Part shown: one piece after another, positions 28,201 through 40,200 of the stretch
How the letters are laid out: the number at the start of each line of letters is the position of its first letter
Numbering within the stretch: position 1 is the first letter of the stretch
Origin: Pycnopodia helianthoides
Lineage: Eukaryota; Echinodermata; Asteroidea; Forcipulatida; Asteriidae
Direction of reading: 5' to 3'
NCBI GenBank assembly: GCA_032158295.1
Contig: CM063247.1
Span: 12,816,399-12,880,398, forward strand
DNA: 64,000 bases
Made by a program: the position numbers and the translations under genes
Notes under the pieces: generated by a model
What the model was told of the DNA's origin: nothing
The model's database searches: none
What the model saw: the letters and a program-made list of their open reading frames with translations, nothing else

Positions 28201-31200
28201 AGATTACCTGCATGGTGTCAAGTAGATATAAATCTAATGAGTTCCGTTGACCATAGTTTTTGTCTTTACCCCTCCAGGATTTATTCTTAGCTAAACCCAT
28301 TGGCATCATTGCCCTCCTGGATGAGGAGTGTCTTTTCCCCAAGGCCACGGATCACACCTTCGTGGAGAAGCTCACCCAGAACTTCAGCCGTAATCACCAC
28401 TTTATCAAAGCTAAAGTGTCCACCAGCAACAACTTCAGCATTGATCACTATGCGGGCAGGGTGAGTCATGCACAGAACAAAACGGAGAACATTGTACTTT
28501 TTAAAGGAAATAATTTGATGTAATAGTATCCTACTTCATGAGGTGTAGCCGAGTAAAATGGGAAAACCAGATTGCACAGAGTCATTATATTCTGTGACAA
28601 TGTACAAACTTTTCAAGCGACCACACGGTTATTGATTTTTCCGCTATGGGAATTGCCATCAAAATGTGCGACTCAGTACCATTTTTTGTACACAACTGAA
28701 AAGACGAGCAACACTTTGACTTCATGAAAAAGTACAAGAAAGACAACATAATTCTACACCCTTTGACCTTCTTTAAAAAAAGAGTGGTTGGGGAAGGTTC
28801 TGGTCTAGCTAGTTATCAAAAAAAGTTTTCTGATTAGACCTTGTTAAGGCTCATACTTTTAGGATCTAAGAAGTTGATCGCCAATTATAATCCCGCTTAC
28901 ATACCTCGTGAGCGTTCAAGTTATGAGTTGCTGGTACACAATAGGAGGGGTTTGGGCCATAAACAAATTGATAATGCAAGACTGAGTGGACGATTCTTAT
29001 GTAGCGCATACCACCATGAGGTCCATATGCACAAGAGAAAACGAGAAAGAAAGACAAGAAAGGAGAGAACAAGGTTGTATTTTAAGTCTGAATTCTCCGC
29101 ACAGTCAAAAAATCACACACTCAAACACAAAAAAGTCAAAAACAGAAGAAAATCTAAAATTAATCTTAAAATTCATGATTGCTTTTTAATTCCTAAAGAT
29201 ATAATATTCATAAGATAATATACAGAAAGGGGCATCATTACCGATTGCTTGCATCAGTCTTCATGTGTGAATTGTCTTGTATAGGTGGAATACAACGCTA
29301 ATCTATTTCTGGAAAAGAATCGCGATACGCTGCCGTCAAAAGTGATGCAGATACTAAGGACCAGCACTAATGACCTGGTCAGCCAAATATTTAGAGGTAA
29401 AAGATTTATATTAAATATAATGTCCATTAAAACCCTACTACTGTCTGACTATTCAATATCATCCGTGAGGTTTTGTAATGCCAGCCTGCAATATGATATT
29501 AATGGTATGAATGCATCTATATATACAGTACGTAAACAGTTCTATGCACAGAACACAGACTAGATAGTTCTATACACAGATAGTTCTGTGCACTGCCCAC
29601 CAACAGTTCTGTGCACAAAACACAGACAGTTCTGTATGCAGAATACCGTCAGTTCTGTGCACAGAACACAGACAGTTCTGTATGCAGAATACCGTCAGTT
29701 CTGTGCACAGAACACAGACAGTTCTGTATGCAGAATGCAGATAGTCCTGTGCGCAGAACACAGATAGTCCTGTGCGCAGAACACAGATAGTCCTGTGCGC
29801 AGAACACAGATAGTCCTGTGTGCAGAACACAGACAATTCTGTGTGCAGAACACAGATAGATCTATGCACAGAACACAGACAGTTTTGTTCACACAGAACA
29901 CAGCTCTGTGCCCAGGGGTCGATTTCACAAAACTCTTCCTAACTTAGGACTAGTCCTAGGCGACTAGTCCTAAATTAGGAAGAGTTTTGTGAAATCGACC
30001 CTTGAACACAGAGAACACGGACAGTTTTGTGCACAGTGCGCAGAACACAGATAGAACTGTGCACAGAACAGTGATAGTTATGTGCGCAGAAAACAGACAG
30101 TTTTGTTCACACAGAACACAGATAGTTCTGTGCAACAAACTATCTCTATACTGTGTAGATGCATTTACCAATATGATATTTTGATTATTACAAAGTTGTG
30201 AAATTGCAGGTAAGGACCAAATACTACACTGAGCCATTGTTATTTAAATTTTTACCCAGTACGATGGTATATCTTTTCTTTTCATATCTGTGTTACAGGG
30301 ACTGTGACTAGAACAGGCACCCTGGCTCTGCAGAGTAGACGCAAGTCACACAAGTCACGCAAGTCAGTCAAACAGAGGGTAAGCTTGGACAAACAAAGAT
30401 TGGGCAAATTTAAACTATCCACTTCCCAACGGTATTAAAAAATCTTTACCGTGCCGCTGCTCGGTATAATTTGTTTCAAAGCTTTTCAGAAATTCTGAAT
30501 TAATATTTTTTTGGGGGGGGGAATATTGTTGTCACAATTCTCAAAAATGCACCGTGATTTTTTGTTCTCTTTCAAGAAATTATGGAATGTCTTCATAGTG
30601 AATTGGCCAAACCTTGCTCCTCGCGCACTTGGAAATAGTGAAATTGCATTAAAAGTGAAGACAACTGAAACATCAGCCTTGATATCAATGTCATGTGATG
30701 TCTTAAACATTCCATACAGAGAAATACTTAAAAGTAGGATATACTTTTGGTAATTGTCAAAGACTAGTATCCTCACTTGGTGTATCCCATTATGTGTATA
30801 AAATGACAAACCAGTAAACATTTTTGCCTAATTGGTCATTGAAGTTGCCAGAAAATAATGAAAGAAAAAACACCCTTGTTACACAGAATTGTGTGCTTTC
30901 AATTGCCTGAGAAAAGGCTGAAAGGCTGAAAGCCTTTCTCAGATTCAAATATATCGGTGAGAAGTTACATGTACCTCTTTCTCAAAAACTACATTACTTC
31001 ATCAGAGGGAGTAGTTTCTCACAATGTTTTATACTATCACCGGCTCTTAGGTGCTCCTTACCAACTAAGTTTTTATGGTAATGTATTTCTAAGAGTAATT
31101 ACCAAAAGTATCCACTGCCTTTAAACTATGTAAGCCTAAATTAGGTGTTATTTGAAAGCACGCTGCTCATCCATTTGATGAGAAAACAAACTGTTTTATT

Positions 31201-34200
31201 TTTGGAATGGAGTGTCAAATAAAGCCAGTGTTTTATTTTCAGAGGTATATTGTTTTAATGTGTTTTTGTCGTCTGACTAATCTGGTAATCTGTTTCTTCT
31301 GTTTCAGCTTGGAAACAGGACCGCCCTGAAGAATCTGACAGTTGGTGCACAATTTAAGGTAATTATAAAATGGTGTTGAACAATATTTCTCAATTGTTGA
31401 CAGGCATGGATTCAGAGGGTCCAGTCCGTCGCTGCTCTCAACCACTTTTTTTACTTTCATTTTACTATATGAAAGATTAACTTATAATCGAAGACAACAT
31501 TTTGGTCAGGGTTACACTGAGACGAAGGGGATATTTTTTGTGTTTATGTATCATGATATACTTCTTTTTTTTGTTCACAATGATCAGTAAAATTTTGTGT
31601 TTGTTCGAATATAAACTGGCTCATTTTAAAAAATAGCTTAAAATAGATTTCCTAAAGCTTTCTCTATGTATGCAGTAAGTTAAATGATCTAATACAAGTT
31701 TCAAACTGTTAGTTTTTATCAGGTGGGGTAAAAATCAAGCCAAGAGCCCATTTTAATAATGCCTGTAAGCAGATATTTTGTGCTTATGCAGTTCTTGTTC
31801 CTGTAAGTAGATGAGTGTCACAACAATGCAAACCCATTGTGAATGCACACACATGCTGTCTATGTTTATGAAATACACTTTTGCTTATGCTTGTTTTTCT
31901 GCCAGAGTAAGCACAAAAATGTGCTCACTGTGCTAATGTCTACCTTTCCGAACTGTTATGTTTTGTCATAGTTAGACTTTTAATTCAAACTTTCACTGAA
32001 CTGTCTTTTTATGATCAGAACTCCTTGTCGATTCTCCTGGAGTTACTGAATCTAGCCAACCCTCACTTTGTCCGCTGTATCAACCCAACACCACTAAGTC
32101 GCCCAAGACCTTTCAAGACAAGTTCGTGACAGCACAGGTAAGAGAAGGAGTAACAGTGACACACCCAAGGTGCCAGGGGGCTTGAGCCCCCTCCAAGGGA
32201 CTACTGATTTGTTTTTTAAAGTTATTTAATTAAATTTTTCATAGAGAGGAAAACAATAGGAAGGGAAAATCAAGAACAAAAGGTACAGTTGGGGCAACTG
32301 CCACCCCTCAAAAACAGAAAAATAAAAAACAAGAATTTTTGCAAAACAGTGGGGAAAATTCGGGCACAGCAAGAAGAAAACCTTGGCCGGAGAAAACATT
32401 GTTTTAAAAACCTGGTATTAGAAGTTAGTACTGGGGTTTTTGTCTGTGTACAAATTCGGGCAAATAAACTCCTCTGCCCTCTTAACCAAGGAGTCCCCAT
32501 TCGTCCATGTCAACAAACATTACAAACATGTCACATTACAGCCAACTTATACAAATTCCATCAGTAAAGATGGTCAAGAAGTTAAAAGTTATTTATGATT
32601 TGATTGATGATATACTGTTCCCTTTCTTTGACTATATAAACCTTAAACTACTCTGTTCGCTATTACATTGTATATGCTTTCTGTAATGCTGTGTTTTTGA
32701 CAGTATGGAAATAAATGTGAATTGAATTGAAAAAAAATGATGGGACAATCAAATTAAGAGCCAAGTGTTGGTTGACTATATCTTGTGCTTTGTATCATTT
32801 TGCTATTTATTAAAAGTTGATCTGCTAATGGTATTTAATAACAAAACTATTAAAAAAAAAGTTTTCCAGTTGTTTCGTTATGAAGTTATACAAAATAATG
32901 CACACAAATGAATTTGTAGGCTTGAAATTCCTTACCTCCCGTTGTTGGGTTGTTTAATATCACAAAGTATTTGATAATTATGCAGCTACGCTACACTGGT
33001 ATGTTGGAGACTACAAGAATCAGGCGTCTTGGGTATGCATTGAGGCCACAGTTTGCAGACTTTGTCAAAAGGTAATTTTTAAATTGTAAAAAAATTATTA
33101 TTTATTTCTTTAAATTTGTTATTTAATAATTATAGTGCAATGCATAGTCTTTGTATTAATATTATTATTATCATTTATTAACAAATTTTCTTAGGATTTT
33201 CCTTTGGAAACCTGTCTTGTGCCAAAGGGGCTATATTTAACGTCCATTTCATGCCATATACAGAAGTCACTAAATAGAGAAAATACATGGAATTTTGAGC
33301 TTTTATGTGATTAAAGTTTGCAGTGCTAATGTATCAGTTACATGTCAGATTAGTATCAATGTAGTGCTGTTCAAACATGCCAAAGACAAAATGGGATTCC
33401 ACATCCCCACCTGAATCCAAATGACACCTGCAGCAAAGTCACCGAAGCAGATTAATTATGCTTAGCAGGAATCAACAGGGAACCAGTCAAGACCAATTTT
33501 AACATCACTTGGTGTCTTAGCTTGTAACCTCATGCTAAGCAAAACTTTTTTCTTATGCTGTTGTGTGCTAAACAGGGCCCAATTTCATAGAGCTGCTTAA
33601 TGGCCGATTCTGTGCTTACTGCACAATTTTCTATTTCATAGCGCTGCTAACCCTGAGCACACGAAAAGGCATGCTAACCTCCCGGTGCTTACTGCATGAA
33701 AATGAATGACGTAACAATGCAAATACAACGGTGAACTCGCAAGTTGACTGCCTTATTTTCTTGCTAACCAGTGAAAAACGCTTATGCTTAAGCAAATTTT
33801 TCTGCTACAGTTAGCATGGAAATTTGCTTACCGTTAAGCAGCTCTATGAAATCGGGCCCTGCTCTTAAGTTGACATGCCCCTGGGCGACAGGATAAGTAC
33901 TGGTACTTGTCAAGATGTCCTTGTCTAAAGTATACTCTCAGTCAACCAGACAAATCCTCCAGTCGGTTCCATCATCTTGCTCAAGATCAGCGGTCCTTAA
34001 GTGGTCTTTTTCTTGTTTCATATAAGCAGCTAAAAACACTTGATTGAATGTCACTGCAGGTACAGAGTCCTGGCCCGGAGTCCCAAGTTGGCAGCGGACA
34101 AGAATGGTTGTGTGAAAATTCTCAAGAGTGTGGGTCTGACAGATTGGCATGTGGGGTGAGTTCACTATTTACTTAAAGGGCAATGTACAACTTGTCTAGA

Positions 34201-37200
34201 TTTCAAAATTTCCAAAGGTTTTAAAAGCTCGCTTTGCACTAAGCTCTTCAGGTAAAAAAACAATTCATCCAGGGACCTGGGGGGGGGGTTGGTAGTGGGA
34301 AGTCTGATTTGATTTCGACCAAAGGTACCTAGAAAAATATATTCTGTGGGTTTTCGATAGAGTTGTTAGACCACTGGTTCTTCTCAGAGCCACCACAGCT
34401 CTTAAGAGATTTATTTATTTATTCATGATTGTTTGTTTTGGGAGATATCGCCTTACTCACAAGGCTGGATGGCCACTATGAGGTGAGGGCTAAACTTCAC
34501 TGATTTGGGCTGTCCACCCAAATCAACTGTCACCAGGGGCACGTTGCCACCTACTCCTGGGGCTGAAACAGGGTTACCCCCTTCACAGTCTGCAAGGATG
34601 TAGGCATGGGTATCATCCACTAGGAGCCTGGCTGGTAGAGCAGAATGAATGGTGTCTCCGTGAACATCACTTGATTGAGGGTTTCAGATAGCTCCAAGTG
34701 TTCCTTCATAATAGCATCTGTCAATAATTGGCAAAACTTGACATCAAAATAGTCATTGTCAAATTCTATATGGGTTATTTAAAATGTTATTGATATTGGT
34801 CTCTCCAGTACCCATACATAAAGAGAAAGAAAGTGAAGTAGTAGTGTTTTTAATTTTTTTTTTTAAAGGAAAACCAAGTTATTTCTGAAGTACTATCATC
34901 AAGATCAACTTGAGGAGCAGCTGCAGACGTATGGTAAATCAGCTGTTCATATCCAGAAGAGTAAGTCGTTCACTTGTTCATTATTTATTATTTATTTATT
35001 TTTATGTTTATATATAATTTATAAATTAATAAATCACAAGGGAAACTGACTGGGTAAATATAAATTTAAAAAAAATCTTTGTGCAACCCCAAATTAGTCA
35101 AAATTTTGTTATTTGAAATGAAAAGTTGCCTCCCCTTAAGGTGATCACTCTGCTGCCGCTTCCAAGGTTGTATCGCAAACTTTTTTTTGATCCCTGGCTA
35201 TACGGCAATTACAGGTTAAATGGCTTCTGACTGCCACCCCCTCTAACAAATAAATTGACAAACTAGGGAGACCGCCAACATAGGGCTAGATAGCTCAGTT
35301 GATAGAGCGCCGGCACCTAGCTAATTTGGAGGTCGCAGGTTCAAATCTCACCCTAGTCAATTTTCTTTGTTCAACCCAAAAGAATTTCTTAGAGAAAGAA
35401 TTTCACTTTTTACAGTAAACTGTGATCAAAAAGAAAGAAATTGAATCAGATGGCTTAACAGACTGTTCAAGTTTCTACCGAATTTGAACGTAGATATATA
35501 CCTGACTGTATGTTGAATCTCAAAATAGTTCAAAGTAACATTTTAAAGATCCAATCAGACTCATGATTAAAGGAAAACACTCTACGCCATTCACATAGAT
35601 GATTGTGTAGGTAGCGAAAGTGTTGATAGTGCAAACATCTTTCTCCAAAGTGTTGAGACCAGTTCAAGTGCACGATTTTTTTTCTTTCACACATCAGTGA
35701 AAGCACTGCACGTTGAAACTCAAAGATCCCCAAAATATGTGAATGCGCACAAGACTTGCACAGTCTATTAGTGGGATGAGATGTCGCAATCTTTGTGGGC
35801 AACTGGGGTTTGGCTTTGAGCTGCATCGATCGTTTTAATTGTTCTGCTCAGCCAAGTGGTTTGCGCAAGGAATTTGATAAAACTCCTGCACGCCGCAGGC
35901 AAAATGCATAGTTGTGCATTTAAAAAAGACTATTATTGCCCATGAAGATGGTCAACTTCACACTGTGTTACCTCAAGTGGGGACAATCCGTTGTGAAATG
36001 TCATCAGTTTTAAGTGTGCAATCTTCTTTGTCCAAGGGTCTGTGACATCTGAGTTTTTTTTCTTCTTTCAGTCACGCGTGGGTTCTTGGCTCGATGCAGA
36101 TACAAGGCCCTCATCAAGAAGGCCAAGCTACAGGAAGAGCAGATGAACTCCTTCCTACTTCAGATGGCTAAGATGAGTCTAGACCAGCAGCAAAAGATGT
36201 CAAAGATTCTACAGGGAGATAAGAAAATACCTAAAGGTAAGTCAGTTTTATTCCTAGGTTAAAGGTAGGGTCATAGATTGGTAAATTCTCAAAAAAGTTG
36301 TGACCATAAAAACTTACTTGGTGAGAAGCTGTTGATAGTATAAATTATTTTGAGAAAGAGTTCCCTTCGAAGTAATATGGTTTGGATAAAAAACATTTGA
36401 ATCTGAGAAATGATTCAAGCATGAATCTTTTCTCAGATTTCTGAGGGTTGGTTTCCATTTGCGAATGCTGTTGCCAGAGATAAGGTTGGTACTTCATGTC
36501 ACCTCGCTAAACGTGGATGGATTTGACAGTCGTATGACACTATCGTGACGTTTTTTGCTGTTTTCTCAGCAAGTAGATACAGTATTCAGCTGAAATTTAC
36601 ACATGTGACTTATATAACCTGATAACACAAATTAGCTGGATGCCAGTCATAGATGATACATGTGACATGGTGTTTTGGCTGATAACCTTATTTTGGTAAG
36701 CATAATTTGCTGAGCTACTTTTTGTGTTTAGGCAGCTCTATAAAGTTGGGCTCTGGTCTTTTAAGTAGGGGGCTTAAATGAACAACATTGATTGTAAGTC
36801 AGCAAAATATATTTAGTTTTATACCCGTTGTACTTGAATTGGTGTTTCATCTAGTTCCCCCACTGCCAAAATCCAATTCAGTTAAAAGTAAATTTGCTGC
36901 TCGTGGGGTCAATTTATTCAATCAACTTCGCCTTGCACTTAAGAATCCCTTGCCCCTACTGTAGCAAGTTTTACGACACAGTACACAAATTTGAAATTTT
37001 AATAGATGGGGCATGTGGTTCTTTTCCTGGCTTGCCCAAATTTTAAGCCCTTGTCTTTATTGTACATGTACTTGTGGTAAACATTCTGTCTTGTTGTCGT
37101 ATTTCTGTGGCATTTACCTTAATTTGGCTGTTTTTATCTTTTTATATGTTCTTAGTCATTTGATATTAATTGTTATGTTTGTTGTAGCTGCTGGGCACCT

Positions 37201-40200
37201 TTGAAAAACAGTTTTTCACTGAGAGGTCTCCCCAGGGTAAAGAAAAAAGAAAAAAATAATAAATAAATTTGCCAACCAGGGCTCCGAATGCCAACTGAGA
37301 AAGATTATTGGGGGTGTTGTCACACCCTGCTTCAACCCCCTGGACCATAATAAACCTGCTGAGGTGATCACTGATATATTGCTCATCAATCTCCGACAAT
37401 CATAACATAATTCTCTATTTTGTCTCCTAATTATTTCTATTAAAAATATTTAGTTTTTGGATAAAATTGTGCACATGCTCATTCAAGCTTGTGGCTCACA
37501 CTAAAAAGCAATGCCATCATTATAATCACAGATTTAATTAAATTGGCTAGCCATCTCACTGATGTACAGTTGTATTTAAAAAAAGTTACTTCCTTTCAGA
37601 GAATGCTGATCTCAATTGTCTGCCTAAACGCCCTCTAGAGTACCTATAATATAATAAGGCATGACTTTATGGCAAATTATCCAGGGCTCGACTTCACAAA
37701 GCACTAAGATTCATCTTCAGACGAGTTGCCAATATCACCATAGTGATGCATTGTGACACCACGCTTTGCTTAGCAATTAAAATTGATACACAGTGTAAGA
37801 TCAATCTTAACTCTTTGTGAAATCGAGCCCAGATCAACCAATGGGAAAACTGAAATTTGCTGCACAGCTAAAACTGCAGCAGAGGGATGAAGTGATTGAA
37901 GGCAGATGCCACAGACACATCACTCTCTGAGTGCTATGACTTATGGGTATGTTATATCCAATATGTACTTGCATCCAGGGAAGATAAATTCAAAAATCTA
38001 CGAGTTTGTAGTTATTGTTGTTTCTGTTTTCTGTTTTGATTAGCCTTTTTTGAGTCCATACGTAGAGGAGACAAAGTGGTGAATATAGACAGCCCAGCCA
38101 TTCGGAACCAAGCAGCAGAGGCTGCCAATAAGGTAAGATCAACATCCAAAGAGGACCTCAGGTGGATATTCGTAACCAATAGCTGTTTTGGTTGAATTGG
38201 CCATTGATTAATCACTGGCCATTAACCCAAACATCCACAACTGCGAAAGTGCAGCCTTGCAGTCCGGACGGTTTATTTAGATATGTGAGATGGGAATTTA
38301 TTGGTTTAAACTATCAAGAATACTTTTTAAGATTAAGGGATTTAATAACATCATCAACTTGAATGTAAGATTTTCTCTACAACAATATTGAAGAGTTTTG
38401 TTTTCTTAGTAGTATAAAAGCTAGTTTAGACACCCCAGGACCAGTCAAATATTTATCAAAGTGGTCTAATTGGTTTGTTGAAAAGCATCCCTATTTAAAG
38501 GTTGGGTCATACTTCAGTAATGACCCCGAATTTTTTGTTTGTTTGACGCCCTTAATTATCACAAATTTGTCAGGAATGGTCACTCACAATTGATGATAAT
38601 GAACAAAAGTTAGGTGACCACATGTACATGTAAGTCACTAAAAGGGTTACAAGTTTTTCAATAGTTGTTTGCTGATTATGTTTGTTCTTGTTTTGACCTC
38701 AAGGAGTCTTCAGAAGATGATGACGATGACGATGAGGATGACGAGATCATCGAGGACGAGTTTGTTCGCATCAAGAAAAATCTTTTCGGCAAAGAAGGAA
38801 CGAGACAGGCATCAATCCACTGGTTCAAGGCAACGCAGTCCATGGCAGTGAGGGATCACTCCGGAGTATTTGCGAAATGGTTCCATGGTATTATCACTAG
38901 GAGGTAGGATGGTTACAGTTTGTGTCATCTTGTTGTTGGAAATACAGTGAAATTGTAACATCAGCCTTGATATCAATGTGATGTGATGTCCCTATGCCCT
39001 GTGTTTGTAGGTATCAATACCAAGGCAAAACTTTAACCAGATCAACTAAAGGGAAAGTTGAAATTTGCCCACAGATAAAATGGCTGATATGCATAGCATT
39101 ATCCATGTTCTATTTCTTATAAACCAAGTAGGGTTTTCTAAGCCGGCAATTATTTTGCCTGAAGTTTCCCCCCATAAGATCGCCTTCAACTAAAGGGAAA
39201 GTTGAAATTTGCCCACAGATAAAATGGCTGATATGCACAGCATTATCCATGTTCTATTTCTTATAAACCAAGTAGGGTTTTCTAAGCCGGCAATTATTTT
39301 GCCTAAAGTTTCCCCCCATAAATCGCCTTCAGGCAAATTTTTCTGATTCACGTTTCTGTGGATGCGGCGAGTTTCTGTGGATGCGCGACATCATTAACCA
39401 GTTCAACTAATGGGAAAGTTTAAATTTGCCCACAGATAAAATGGCAGATACGCAAAGATATTGGCAGATATGCAAAGCAATCTCTGTATTCTATTTCATG
39501 TTGTCAAGTAATGGACCACAAGGGAAACTGACTGGGTAAATTTCAAATGGTTTGGGGTTGAACAAAGAAAAATTGACTAGAGCGGGATTTGAACCAACGA
39601 CAACCGGATTAACGTACCGGCGCTCTACCAACTGAGCTATCTAGCCCTATGTTGGCCCTATATTGGTTAAAACCAAGTCGGGTTTTCTAAATAATATGGT
39701 GAGGTACCTTTGATTTTGGCTAATTTTTATTGATGTGATGTGCATATGTTGTGATGTCAACTGTTTTGTTTTGATTTTTTCTTCAAAGGAGAGCAGAGGA
39801 TTTACTTACAGACAAGGATGTAGGTTCCTTTCTTATCCGTGTTAGTGAAAGTCGATTTGGCTACTCTCTGTCTGTAATGTAAGTAACTTTCATTTTTCAT
39901 TTTTCCTGCCATCGTTATTTCCTTGTACTGTATGTCTGTGATTCTGATGATAGATATTGGAGATTGTGTGATAACTAGGATCCTATCTCACTCTCACAAT
40001 ATCTAAAGATATATTATTGTTACTCTATACAGTCCAACTCAACACAAAATAAAGTTGGACTCTGATTATGTAGGTATTGCTGGTACCAAAAGCATAACCT
40101 TCACAAATGCAGATTAGTCCAACAGAATAAAACAAAACATGCAGTTGGATTTTGAATGGTTGGGGTGCTTAGGGTTATACGGTTCATCAGCCTTAACCCT

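Larger units (their letters stand above)
25672..28277 (+). other. Myosin intron 12
   Basis: No coding. It contains a TTAA-MITE copy (27270-27520), a half MITE at 27021, a CTACGGCTACGGCT fragment near 27106 related to 62345-62482, and a SINE at 27720. Confidence 0.6.

Noticed and set aside
28841..29218. 125-codon plus-strand open frame in intron 13
   Set aside because: Low-complexity Lys/Arg-rich end, no family match, no phase-compatible splice sites to the myosin exons.
29555..30140. Glucocorticoid-type response elements
   Set aside because: Half-sites are present, but the three-base spacing of AGAACAnnnTGTTCT is not; a by-product of the repeat.
29570..30237. Cys-rich repetitive open frames (LSVFCAQN type)
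   Set aside because: Produced by the palindromic 23-bp minisatellite; both strands are open, as expected for a repeat.
39590..39660. A possible real tRNA gene on the minus strand
   Set aside because: Boxes A and B are good, but the acceptor stem does not pair and the 3' flank is the SINE tail shared by at least six other copies.
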